Assembly: GCA_023512835.1 (NCBI GenBank)
Contig: CM042086.1
Location: 1,033,799-1,097,798, forward strand
Direction of reading: 5' to 3'
DNA: 64,000 bases
Source: Taxillus chinensis
Taxonomy: Eukaryota; Streptophyta; Magnoliopsida; Santalales; Loranthaceae
Position numbers and translations under genes: made by a program. The notes beneath the pieces are model-generated. The model searched no databases and had not been told where the DNA came from. It saw nothing but the letters and a program-made list of their open reading frames with translations. Below, piece after piece: positions 1-8,289 of the stretch (its first letter is position 1; every line of letters starts with the position of its first letter).

Positions 1-1678
1 TCAAACTAAAGGTCCTCATTGGCATCACGTATAGATCGAAAGAGAGTTCAACATCTCCTATCGTAAGCGCACACTCACGACACACTCGGTGGATCGACTC
101 CACACCTCCCATTGGTGACTCGACCCTCAGAGGTCTATCAACCTCCACACAATCAAGTCCAAGGCTTTCAACCAAGGACTTAGCAATCAGGGAGCACGAA
201 GCTCCGGTATCAAACAATGCCGCAACAACAGTGCGAGATATTAAAATAGTACCTCGAACTACAGAAGGTCCGGCTCCACCTTCCTTGGAGGGTGATGGTA
301 AATCCTCCATCTCTGCTGGTGCTGAGGTAAGCGCAAACACTCTGCCTTGGCTTGCCCCACCACTGGCCTCGCTCGCCTTTCCTTTAGTTCCTGCTTGGAG
401 TCCACTGGGACGTCCCTCCGAACCTCCTTGTGGCTGCCTCTCCCCCTGTGGTCTAGTGTGACTGGAACTAGCCTGATTGGCTTGCCACGAATGTGTTGGC
501 TTCGGAACTGGGGCTTGAAATTGGGTCTCACCCCTGCTTCCTTGTGCAAAACTTCCAGCTCCTCGGCTACTTCCCCTGCTGAAACACACCTTACTGATGT
601 GTCCTATCTTCCCACAGCTATGACACTTGAAGTGCTGTTTGGGGCACTCACGTTTGACGTGCCCTGCCTGTCCACAACAGGTACACCCGCTTGGGAAGCT
701 CCCAGCAGAACCTCCCTGTCCTCCAAAGTAACGGGATCTGGGTGGGGCCATTGAAGCTTGGCTCCTGTCCTTGGGAAGAGTCCCACTCCCAGGCTCAATC
801 CTCTGCCTCTTGGTTTCCCCCTGCTTGTCGCGCATACTCTGTCCCAGCCGCTCCTGGTGAGCCTGTCTTCCTTCTTCTAATCCTCTCTCCACAATCTTTG
901 ATGTGTCCACGACTTCAGCATAAGTTTTCAATCGTAGCATCTCTATTCTTTGCTTCAGGGCAGGTTTGAGTCCCATGGTAAACTTATGGGCCTTCAAGTC
1001 CTCCCTTGAGATTGCTTCTGGGGCAAACCGACTCAGCCCTCGAAAATCTCGCTCATACTCTACCACCGTACGCGATCCCTGTTTAAGACTACTGAACTCT
1101 TCCCGTTTCTGCCACCGCAACGACTCTGGGAAGAACTCCTCATGAAACAATTGGAGGAACTCATTCCAGGACATGGTCTCCATGTCTCGGCTTCCTAAAA
1201 TGCTAAGCCACCACTCTAATGCCTCCTCCTCCAACTGTCGGACTGCCAGCCTCACCTTGTCTTCCTCCTGGGGTCGGAGGAAGGAGAATACATGTTCGAT
1301 CTGTCGCAGCCAATGCTCTGCTCCTAGAGGTTCAGCTCCTCCCTTGAACCTTGGTGGGTATTCCTTTTGGAACCGCGTCACCATATTGTCCTCATCTCGC
1401 CTCACCGGCACTTCCTGCCTACGCGACGGTCCTGCCTCACGGGGTGGAGAGGGTGGCACTGGCTGTCGTGCCATCATCTCCCGACGTACCTCGTTTAGGA
1501 TCTCCCCCCTGAGATCCTCACGCATTCCCTGAACATTTTCACTTAAGGCCCTGACTTGGGCCATGATCCGCTCCAGGGGATCATCGTCCTCTACTCGCTG
1601 TCCTCTCTCCTGTCCAGCACGTGCAGAAGATTCATCCTCTACAACTGGGGTAGCTCGGGTTACTCTCCTAGGAGGCAT
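1..1678 (-). CDS. gag-protease polyprotein, N-terminal 559 codons, open to the window edge
   Basis: The start is the ATG at 1678-1676, giving MPPRRVTRAT, the same start as the homologous gag at 37451. I read the frame at several places and found no stop, so about 559 codons appear open to position 2. In order: an acidic N-terminus, the retrotransposon gag core (EHWLRQIEHVFSFL and LEWWLSI), two CX2CX4HX4C zinc knuckles near 600-680, and an aspartic protease with LFDTGASCS near 190-220. Gag would form the particle and bind RNA; the protease would mature it. Pol lies outside the window. The neighbouring homologues are broken by stops or indels, so this copy is the best preserved over this part. 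Confidence 0.8.
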   Translation of the reverse strand, partial: MPPRRVTRATPVVEDESSARAGQERGQRVEDDDPLERIMAQVRALSENVQGMREDLRGEILNEVRREMMARQPVPPSPPREAGPSRRQEVPVRRDEDNMVTRFQKEYPPRFKGGAEPLGAEHWLRQIEHVFSFLRPQEEDKVRLAVRQLEEEALEWWLSILGSRDMETMSWNEFLQLFHEEFFPESLRWQKREEFSSLKQGSRTVVEYERDFRGLSRFAPEAISREDLKAHKFTMGLKPALKQRIEMLRLKTYAEVVDTSKIVERGLEEGRQAHQERLGQSMRDKQGETKRQRIEPGSGTLPKDRSQASMAPPRSRYFGGQGGSAGSFPSGCTCCGQAGHVKRECPKQHFKCHSCGKIGHISKVCFSRGSSRGAGSFAQGSRGETQFQAPVPKPTHSWQANQASSSHTRPQGERQPQGGSEGRPSGLQAGTKGKASEASGGASQGRVFALTSAPAEMEDLPSPSKEGGAGPSVVRGTILISRTVVAALFDTGASCSLIAKSLVESLGLDCVEVDRPLRVESPMGGVESIHRVCRECALTIGDVELSFDLYVMPMRTFSL

Positions 1679-2124
1679 AGTCTACCTATTTTAAACAGAA
1701 CTAGTGTCAGCATCTCAGCTTTATACACCCTCATCCCCATGGGCCATGAGGTACTCAAGCAACGTTTTTCATATAAACATACAGGTAAATCACAAAAATT
1801 CACAGCAGCGATTCATAGTAACAATCCATAGCAACAAGTCTCACAGGAAATCACAGAATTTCATAGCAACAAATTTCAATGTCAAATCATAATACTCATA
1901 TTGAAATTAAACTAGTGCCCTAATGCCAATGCATGTATGCATCCCAACCCAAATGCAAATGTCCTACTCCTTGGTCTAACTGCCCCTGAGTACACCCTAG
2001 AAAACCAGATAGAACCACGGTGATCAGGCGTGTCCTACACTGCCTCCCAAGGGTCTCAAAAGCAGTCATCCCTCCCCACTACCCTAGGTCCACTAGACCA
2101 TGAACTATCGCTCTGATACCATAT
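1679..2124 (-). other. Element 1 leader with tRNA-Met primer-binding site
   Basis: On the minus strand TGGTATCAGAGC (2121-2110) lies three bases inside the end of the 5' LTR. It matches the 3' end of initiator tRNA-Met, as in elements 2 and 3. The rest is an untranslated leader of about 430 nt that matches the leader at 36998-37450. No separate gene is visible in it. Confidence 0.85.
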
Positions 2125-2663
2125 TGTCACACCCCAATTTCCTTTCACTTGGAAACGGGTAGTGACTGCCCATGCCCGCACCCGAAGGGTCAAGGGGTTG
2201 GTGCAAGCACCTCAAAGGACTTATGACACGGGTGCTGTCCCAAACCTGTACAACCAGGCTAACATGCCACGGGGCATGCTCCTGCTCCCAAACCATGCAC
2301 ACAAACAATAATTAAATAACAATCACAACCCAGTTCATTACATTCAAAAAGGCTCAAGGTTCAATACAACTCAATGGAGAAAAGTTCCCATTTAAACCAG
2401 AACATGCTGTTTACAAATAATCCCAAACATAAAATAGAAATCCATAACAAAACAAAGAAAACCAACATAGTCTTCAGCCTCAGTGGCCTGTCACCACAGC
2501 CCTTTCACCTACCGCCTGCTAAACCCTGCAAAAGAACAGTTTATGGGAGGGGTGAGCAAACCATAGCTCAGTAGGAATCCAGTCTCCCCAGACCCGTCCC
2601 ACTCTACAGTATGCATGACAAGTGTATGCTTGTGCTCATGTCGTGCCCTAAGCCTAAGCAGTT

Positions 2664-2871
2664 TAGTCGAGGACTTGACGTTGAAGAAGGGATTTGGCCA
2701 TCCTTACACAAACTGGTCGGGAACTGGAGCTGTTCTCCTGATGAGCCCAGTGGCAGGGCGAAACCAGTCTACGTGCACTTCAACCCTTAAAGGCTAAACT
2801 TAGCGGACCGTGGATAGAGAAGCTAAGTGCCGCAATGGGTTGAGAGGCGTAGGAAATCTGACCCCGTGACA
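2664..2871 (+). repeat. Retrozyme LTR 1 (5'-truncated)
   Basis: It matches the last 208 bp of the full retrozyme LTRs (from TAGTCGAGGACTTGACG to CCCCGTGACA) with a few substitutions, for example in loop 1 of the ribozyme. The missing first half coincides with the breakpoint in the host LTR. Confidence 0.85.
2712..2768 (+). ncRNA. Type III hammerhead ribozyme, copy 1
   Basis: Stem III is ACTGGT/ACCAGT, closed on the open-ended side. The cleavage triplet is GTC, with the cut after 2718. Stem I is GGGAAC/GTTCTC (one G-U pair) with a 7-nt loop that differs at one base from the other copies. The catalytic core CTGATGA is followed by stem II GCCC/GGGC with a 7-nt loop, then GAAA. All invariant core positions are present, so self-cleavage is expected from the family. 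Confidence 0.92.
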
Positions 2872-2873
2872 AG

Positions 2874-2885
2874 TGGTATCAGAGC
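2874..2885 (+). other. Retrozyme primer-binding site 1 (tRNA-Met)
   Basis: TGGTATCAGAGC starts two bases after the LTR end and is the site used by the Tekay-type elements of this window. Confidence 0.88.
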
Positions 2886-3250
2886 CGAACCGGCCCGTAT
2901 CCTGAAGACTCGCCGAGCACTCTCGCGAGTAGCGTGATCCCAAGGTGGGAGCTCACAGAGGTGAGTCGACCGATAGTGTCTTGCACGCCTTGCGTCCATA
3001 GAGTTGGAGTATCCTAGAGTGTGATACAGAGCTGGGCAAGGGAGTACGAAGGAGCGCGTCGGAGCGATCTTGGAAGCCTCCTATCCTTTGGACATTGGGC
3101 GAGTGGGTGAGCATCTTGGTAAAGGTGTTGCAACTTGCGGGGAAGCGATGTCCAAGCTGTTGACATTGGGCGAGTGGGAGGGCGTCGAGATAACGATGCC
3201 ATCACCTGCGGGGAAGCGATGTCGACAAGCGCAACGAGGACGTTGCGAGG

Positions 3251-3266
3251 ATTGGGTGGAGGAGAA
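3251..3266 (+). other. Retrozyme polypurine tract 1
   Basis: ATTGGGTGGAGGAGAA lies immediately before the LTR start at 3267. It is the expected plus-strand primer. Confidence 0.8.
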
Positions 3267-3680
3267 TGTCATGACCCGAGCAGCGTGGTGCTGGCGGGAC
3301 GTTTCTTAGTGGCACGATTCAGGAATGGATTCGTGCTACGTAAAGGAGTGGGGTTGGTTGAAGCGTAGATGGTGCGCAGCGAGAAGGTTCCAGGCAATTC
3401 GTGGAGGAGAACGGATGGAACCCCTTCGGAGTTCAGACGTGCCGACCCGGTTGAATGCGGGGAGCACGCCGCTAGTCGAGGACTTGACGTTGAAGAAGGG
3501 ATTTGGCCATCCTTACACAAACTGGTCGGGAACTGGAGCCGTTCTCCTGATGAGCCCAGTGGCAGGGCGAAACCAGTCTACGTGCGCTTCAACCCTTAAA
3601 GGCTAAACTTAGCGGACCGTGGATAGAGAAGCTAAGTGCCGCAATGGGTTGAGAGGCGCAGGAAATCTGACCCCGTGACA
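3267..3680 (+). repeat. Retrozyme LTR 2 (full, 414 bp)
   Basis: TG...CA termini (TGTCATGACC to CCGTGACA). It is near-identical to LTR 3 at 4076-4489 and shared between two tandem units. I checked it for 5S rRNA-like sequence, as in Cassandra TRIMs, and saw none. Confidence 0.9.
3521..3577 (+). ncRNA. Type III hammerhead ribozyme, copy 2
   Basis: Stems are stem III ACTGGT/ACCAGT, stem I GGGAAC/GTTCTC with loop TGGAGCC, and stem II GCCC/GGGC with loop AGTGGCA. The core is CTGATGA and GAAA. Cleavage is predicted after C3527, exactly 809 nt from the site in copy 1. Together they would release a linear 809-nt RNA that can be circularised. Confidence 0.94.
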
Positions 3681-3682
3681 AG

Positions 3683-3694
3683 TGGTATCAGAGC
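3683..3694 (+). other. Retrozyme primer-binding site 2 (tRNA-Met)
   Basis: TGGTATCAGAGC starts two bases after LTR 2, identical to the first site. Confidence 0.88.
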
Positions 3695-4059
3695 CAAACC
3701 GGCCCATATCCTGAAAACTCGCCGAGCACTCTCGCGAGTAGCGTGATCCCAAGGTGGGAGCTCACAGAGGTGAGTCGACCGATAGTGTCTTGCACGCCTT
3801 GCGTCTATAGAGTTGGAGTATCCTAGAGTGTGATACAGAGCTGGGCAAGGGAGTACGAAGGAGCGCGTCAGAGCGATCTTGGAAGCCTCCTATCCTTTGG
3901 ACATTGGGCGAGTGGGCGAGCATCTTGGTAAAGGTGTTGCAACCTGCGGGGAAGCGATGTCCAAGCTGTTGACATTGGGCGAGTGGGAGGGCGTCAAGGT
4001 AACGATGCCATCGCCTGCGGGGAAGCGATGTCGACAAGCGCAACGAGGACGTTGCGAGG

Positions 4060-4075
4060 ATTGGGTGGAGGAGAA
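4060..4075 (+). other. Retrozyme polypurine tract 2
   Basis: ATTGGGTGGAGGAGAA directly before LTR 3, identical to the tract at 3251-3266. Confidence 0.8.
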
Positions 4076-4489
4076 TGTCACGACCCGAGCAGCGTGGTGC
4101 TGGCGGGACGTTTCTTAGTGGCACAATTCAGGAATGGATTCGTGCTACGTAAAGGAGAGGGGTTGGTTGAAGCGTAGATGGTGCGCAGCGAGAAGGTTCC
4201 AGGCAGTTCGTGGAGGAGAACGGATGGAACCCCTTCGGAGTTCAGACGTGCCGACCCGGTTGAATGCGGGGAGCACGCCGCTAGTCGTGGACTTGACGTT
4301 GAAGAAGGGATTTGGCCATCCTTACACAAACTGGTCGGGAACTGGAGCCGTTCTCCTGATGAGCCCAGTGGCAGGGCGAAACCAGTCTACGTGCGCTTCA
4401 ACCCTTAAAGGCTAAACTTAGCGGACCGTGGATAGAGAAGCTAAGTGCCGCAATGGGTTGAGAGGCGCAGGAAATCTGACCCCGTGACA
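4076..4489 (+). repeat. Retrozyme LTR 3 (full, 414 bp)
   Basis: TG...CA termini as in LTR 2. It ends at GTGACA; the host LTR resumes at 4490 with ACCGAGACTCAGGACC. This is the only intact outer edge of the array. Confidence 0.9.
4330..4386 (+). ncRNA. Type III hammerhead ribozyme, copy 3
   Basis: Identical in core and stems to copy 2 (CTGATGA, GAAA, GTC triplet). The cut is predicted after C4336, again 809 nt downstream of the previous site. Confidence 0.94.
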
Positions 4490-5063
4490 ACCGAGACTCA
4501 GGACCGCAGTCCTGGCCAAATCTCAAGGGGTCTAGTTATCATGCCTGGCCCATAACTCAGCTCAATCCCACCACATTTGGGTGATCAATCTCAAACAATA
4601 ATATAATCAGTTACAAAAGTACGACTTAGTACACATCTCAATTTAATACAAAACAGCAGTGCTGCTCAACAGAGTATCACAAACAAGGTTCACACGGCCG
4701 ACATAGTCGATTACAAACAACCACTACCAGCCTCACAGGCTTAAAAACAAACACGCAATACACAATAGCCACACAGAGATATTATCAAACACCTAGTGGG
4801 CATGGACAACCCAACGATTTCCAGCCCACTCCCAAACATCAAATCAACCAATATGCCATTGAAGGCCAACATCCATATAGGAGATCACACCTATATGGAT
4901 TTACATATATATATATATATATAAGCATGTATAGGACAGATACCCTAGGACAGAGAAAAACTGAGAAGAACGGAGTCCCTACCTTGCAAAAGTCCTCTGC
5001 TCTAGCCTCCACGATACGCCGACCACCCACGCGAACCTCTACGGCCAAGATCCGAAGTTTCCC

Positions 5064-5119
<56 letters not shown>

Positions 5120-5634
5120 CGGCTACAACAGCAATAGAAAACCCTAAACCCTAAACCTAAGCCTCAACATCATTATATAGACACCACACACATCAAAACG
5201 ACGTAGTTTTGATCACACAACCTACCACCTTCCCGCTTCCATACAGGGCAAAATACACATAATTTCAACATGGTCCTTTAGGGAAAAATCATTAAAATGA
5301 CAAAACCAAGGTAACCATGCAAAAATATGTCTGCACGCCAATTTGCACGCCAATTCCCCATTTGGCGTGCAGCTCCAAATGCACTCAAACTTTACCCCAA
5401 ACCTCCTTGTATCTTGTAGAGGCCTAAGAAGCAAAAATATGCTTGCACGTGAAATGGGTGAATTCACGTGCAGCTCCAAATGCTCTGACACTTCTGTGGT
5501 AGGTAGAGGACCTCATTCTAAGCAACTTTTGTTCTTGCACGCCAATTGTTTGAGGCCATCTACTAGGTCCAAAATCTATAAAGTTCCCATTCAAAAGGCA
5601 AGACTGCGACTAACTCAAAACACGGGTCCTTACA

Positions 5635-6277
5635 TGGTTAAACTATTTTCCTGAGAGGTGGTTAAATCATTGGCCTGAAGAGGCGGTTAAATCACTTATG
5701 ATTAAATCATTGGCCTGAAGAGGCGGTTAAATCACTTGCTTAAGGTGGTTAAAGTGTAAGCCTGTGTAGTAGTGGAAGATTGTATTTGCTGATGTGGTTT
5801 GTCATTATATCTGTTGAAATTATTGTATCACGACACTACACTTGTACACATGGCATGTAGATTCTAAGAGCATGGGATGGGTTGGGGAGGCATGATCCCT
5901 ACTGAGCTGTGGTTGCTCACCCCTCCTACTGTGTTTGGTTTTTCTACAGGGACCTACAGGCGTTAGGCGGGAACACCCAAGTGGAAGGCAGTTCTGTTTT
6001 GTGGTTTTGCTTATGATTATTTGAGTCTTGTTGTTTTTGTGTGAGCTTTGTAACCCCAGTGGGGGATATTATAATGAGTTTTAATGTAATAAGAGCATGT
6101 TTGGACACCTTTGTAATTTTTGAACTTAATAAATATATGATTTTGTCTCTCTAAATATAAAATGTGAAGTGTATGGTGTCATGTGTGGGCATGTTGTACT
6201 CTACCCCCTTTATCCAAACTCGGGTAAAAGGGAGGGTCACGCTCCGGACTCCTCGGGTTGGAAATCCGGGGCGTGAC
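5635..6277 (+). repeat. 3' part of a plus-strand Tekay-type LTR
   Basis: From about 5760 the sequence is collinear with the end of the solo LTR at 9600-10101, including the GATCCCTACTGAGCTGTGG and AACCCCAGTGGGG words, and it ends CGGGGCGTGACG (a one-base change from the usual GACA). Its 5' part was displaced by insertion of element 1 at 5635 and lies off the left edge. It abuts copia sequence at 6278. No ORF of its own is visible. Confidence 0.75.
5661..5740 (+). repeat. Two tandem copies of a 40-bp repeat in the LTR
   Basis: The units at 5661-5700 and 5701-5740 share TTAAATCATTGGCCTGAAG and differ only at the first base and the last three. Further GGTTAAA words flank them. Confidence 0.8.
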
Positions 6278-8289
6278 GGTGCCATAGCCAACTTTCTTTA
6301 TCTGATGCTTTAGTGAGGAAGCATACAAGTTCAGAAGAATTATTTCTTAAGACCACTGAGTATATGTCCCCATCTCTTAATCCGGATAACTTGACATCTC
6401 TGGATAAGTTTTCCCTAATTGTGCAGGTGTTGGACAGAAAGGAAACAGTAAATCCTTTGTCACATAAATTACTGACACTCAACAGATTATGCTTCAAACT
6501 TTCGACTAATGCAACTTTAGTGATTGATACACAGCCGTTGGTTAAAGTGCCATACCCCACAGCCTTACCTTTGTTGTTGTCCCCATATGATACGGATGGG
6601 CCTCATTTGTCAGTAACATCAACGAGCAGAGACTGATCACCCGTCATATGTCCGGAGCATCCACTATCGAGGATCCACTTGCTTTGATTAATCTTTAACT
6701 TCAAGTGATCCGGCAGTGCAATCCAGAGATGCTCCTGCAAGACAACAGTTTACACTTTTGGTGCCTAAACTTGTTTCGGGCAGTTAGGAGAAACAGCAGT
6801 AGTGTCAATAGTTTCGGATTTAACTTTGTTAGGAACTTTAGCTTTCCAAGTTAACTTTATTTTGTTAGTGTCAGCTGCATCTTTTACTTGGGTTTTCTTG
6901 GGAGAGACACTCCTTTGAGATTTAGATTTAGATTTGCTCGAAGAACCCTTTTTAATGAACTGATCTTTATTAATACGGATTTGATTACAAATCCAGTTAT
7001 CAGATAAGCTCCAACATTCATAATGATAATGACCTATTTCTCTACAGATGGAACACACACTATGATGCGGAGCACAAACAGGATATATAGGTTTCTTAGG
7101 TTTTACAGATTTTCTACTTTGTTCCCTATGGCCTAATCCTTTGCGATTGGGTGACGCGCTCTTGGCCCTAGATGCGCCAACCTTAGCCTTTCCTTTCTTT
7201 CTAGGTACTATAGTTTCGGATTTAACTGCAGTAACCTTCCCTTCATCGTTAGATACGGGTGCTACTGCTTCGGGAACAGCAGTAACAGCCTCAGTTCCAC
7301 AATCATAGACTATGGTGCCACCTGAAATGAAACCATCCAATGGTTTAGATGTACTAACAGGATAAAGGTTGGTTAGTTTCGAATGAAATCTGGAGGACAC
7401 TCAGTAGCTTATGTGGAGGTTGATGGTTCGGAGCCAAGGCCAAGTTTAACTCCGATGTCATCCAGATCAGTCCTAAATGTAGAGGCTATTTCCCCGGATT
7501 TTAGCCACTTACAATTTATTTCCTTTTCCTTTCCAACTTCATTCTCGAGTCTTTTCAAAATAACTTTTAGGCCAGTTAGATTAGTATTTAGCAAATGATT
7601 TTCTGCTCTTAGATCATGATACCAAGCTTCTTTACTCCTGAAGTCAACTATGTCCTTTTGAAGTCTAGCAACAGTAATTTCAAGACGTTTATTCTGACTT
7701 TCCATATCTTTGTACATTTGAGTAATTATTAGTCTCTCATTCTTTTCATGATCATGTTCAGCAGTAAGAGATTCTAATTTACTCATGAGCTCAGAGATAG
7801 AAGGTACCTCAGTATTTGCCATGAGGCAGACATTCGGCTTTGAAGTTGGCTCATCATCCGAGGATTCTTCCTCTTCTTCTGAGCCACTTACGTACTTGGT
7901 GACAAACGCCTTCCTCTTGTTCTTGTTCGTTGTCTGAGGTGGAGCGTCGAGGAGTAACCTTGTCACTTTTCTTAGCCGTCTTAGATTTGGATTTACAATC
8001 CTTGGCCCAGTGACCGGGTTTCCCATAGTTATAGCATTCTTGGGAACTAGACTCCAATCGCTCCTTCCTTCGGAATGATGATGAGGAGCCCCTTCTGAAT
8101 CCTTTTCTGCTTTTCTGCAGGAATTGCTCGAAGGATTTGACGAGAAGAGCTATTTCTTCTTCAGCGTCAGAGTCAGAATTTTCTGATTCTTCTATATCAT
8201 CATTCCTCAGTATGCTGAGACATTCCGTAGTTTTGAAAGCTACCCCCTTTTCTTTCCGAGCTATTTTCTCATCTCGGTCAGAGTATTTG

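Larger units (their letters stand above)
2661..4489 (+). mobile_element. Retrozyme (hammerhead-bearing non-autonomous LTR retrotransposon), tandem array
   Basis: The structure is a truncated LTR (2664-2871), an internal region (2872-3266), a full LTR (3267-3680), a second internal region (3681-4075) and a full LTR (4076-4489). The repeat period is exactly 809 bp. LTRs start TGTCATGACCCG and end CCCCGTGACA. Each internal region begins with a tRNA-Met primer site and ends with a polypurine tract. There is no coding capacity. Each LTR has a type III hammerhead ribozyme. These are the defining traits of plant retrozymes, which spread through small circular RNAs and borrow Ty3/gypsy enzymes. The left LTR lacks its first half and the junction at about 2661 deletes host LTR sequence, so no target duplication can be read. 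Confidence 0.92.
1..5634 (-). mobile_element. Ty3/gypsy Tekay-type retrotransposon 1 (5' half, runs off the left edge)
   Basis: Read on the minus strand: 5' LTR (5634 to 2125), tRNA-Met primer site, leader, then an open gag-protease frame cut by the window edge. The LTR begins TGTAAGGACCCG and ends GGTGTGACA, as in elements 2 and 3 of this window. The clade is inferred from homology to element 3, whose pol and C-terminal chromodomain-like end are of Tekay/Del type. A retrozyme array (2661-4489) is nested in the LTR. The element sits in an older plus-strand LTR that continues at 5635. Because the left end is outside the window, a target duplication cannot be checked. Confidence 0.85.
2125..5634 (-). 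repeat. 5' LTR of element 1, interrupted by the retrozyme array
   Basis: On the minus strand it runs from TGTAAGGACCCG (5634) to GTGTGACA (2125). Without the inserted 2661-4489 it is about 1.7 kb, against about 2.02 kb for the element 3 LTRs. The shortfall lies at the retrozyme junction, where about 300 bp present at 36180-36450 are missing. Read minus, it contains inverted CACGTG and TTGGCGTGCA words (5340-5550), one ACGT palindrome (5192-5213), a TATA box (about 5174-5180), telo-box words (about 5140-5158), a (GA)n tract (about 5065-5117), a short (AT)n tract and a 30-nt hairpin (4871-4900). Confidence 0.85.

Noticed and set aside
347..1532. Plus-strand ORFs at 347-754 and 1173-1532
   Set aside because: They are antisense shadows of the open gag-protease frame on the minus strand and have no recognisable domain.
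3014..4415. Many 60-120 codon ORFs on both strands of the retrozyme array
   Set aside because: They repeat with the 809-bp period, occur on both strands and lack motifs; the array is non-coding.
2661..4489. Cassandra-type TRIM (5S rRNA in the LTR)
   Set aside because: The size and primer site fit a TRIM, but no 5S-like sequence or internal promoter boxes are present; the hammerhead motifs place it with retrozymes.
5135..5160. Telomeric repeat or interstitial telomere
   Set aside because: Only about two ACCCTAA units occur, at the same place after the TATA box in each LTR; this is a telo-box in a leader, not telomeric DNA.
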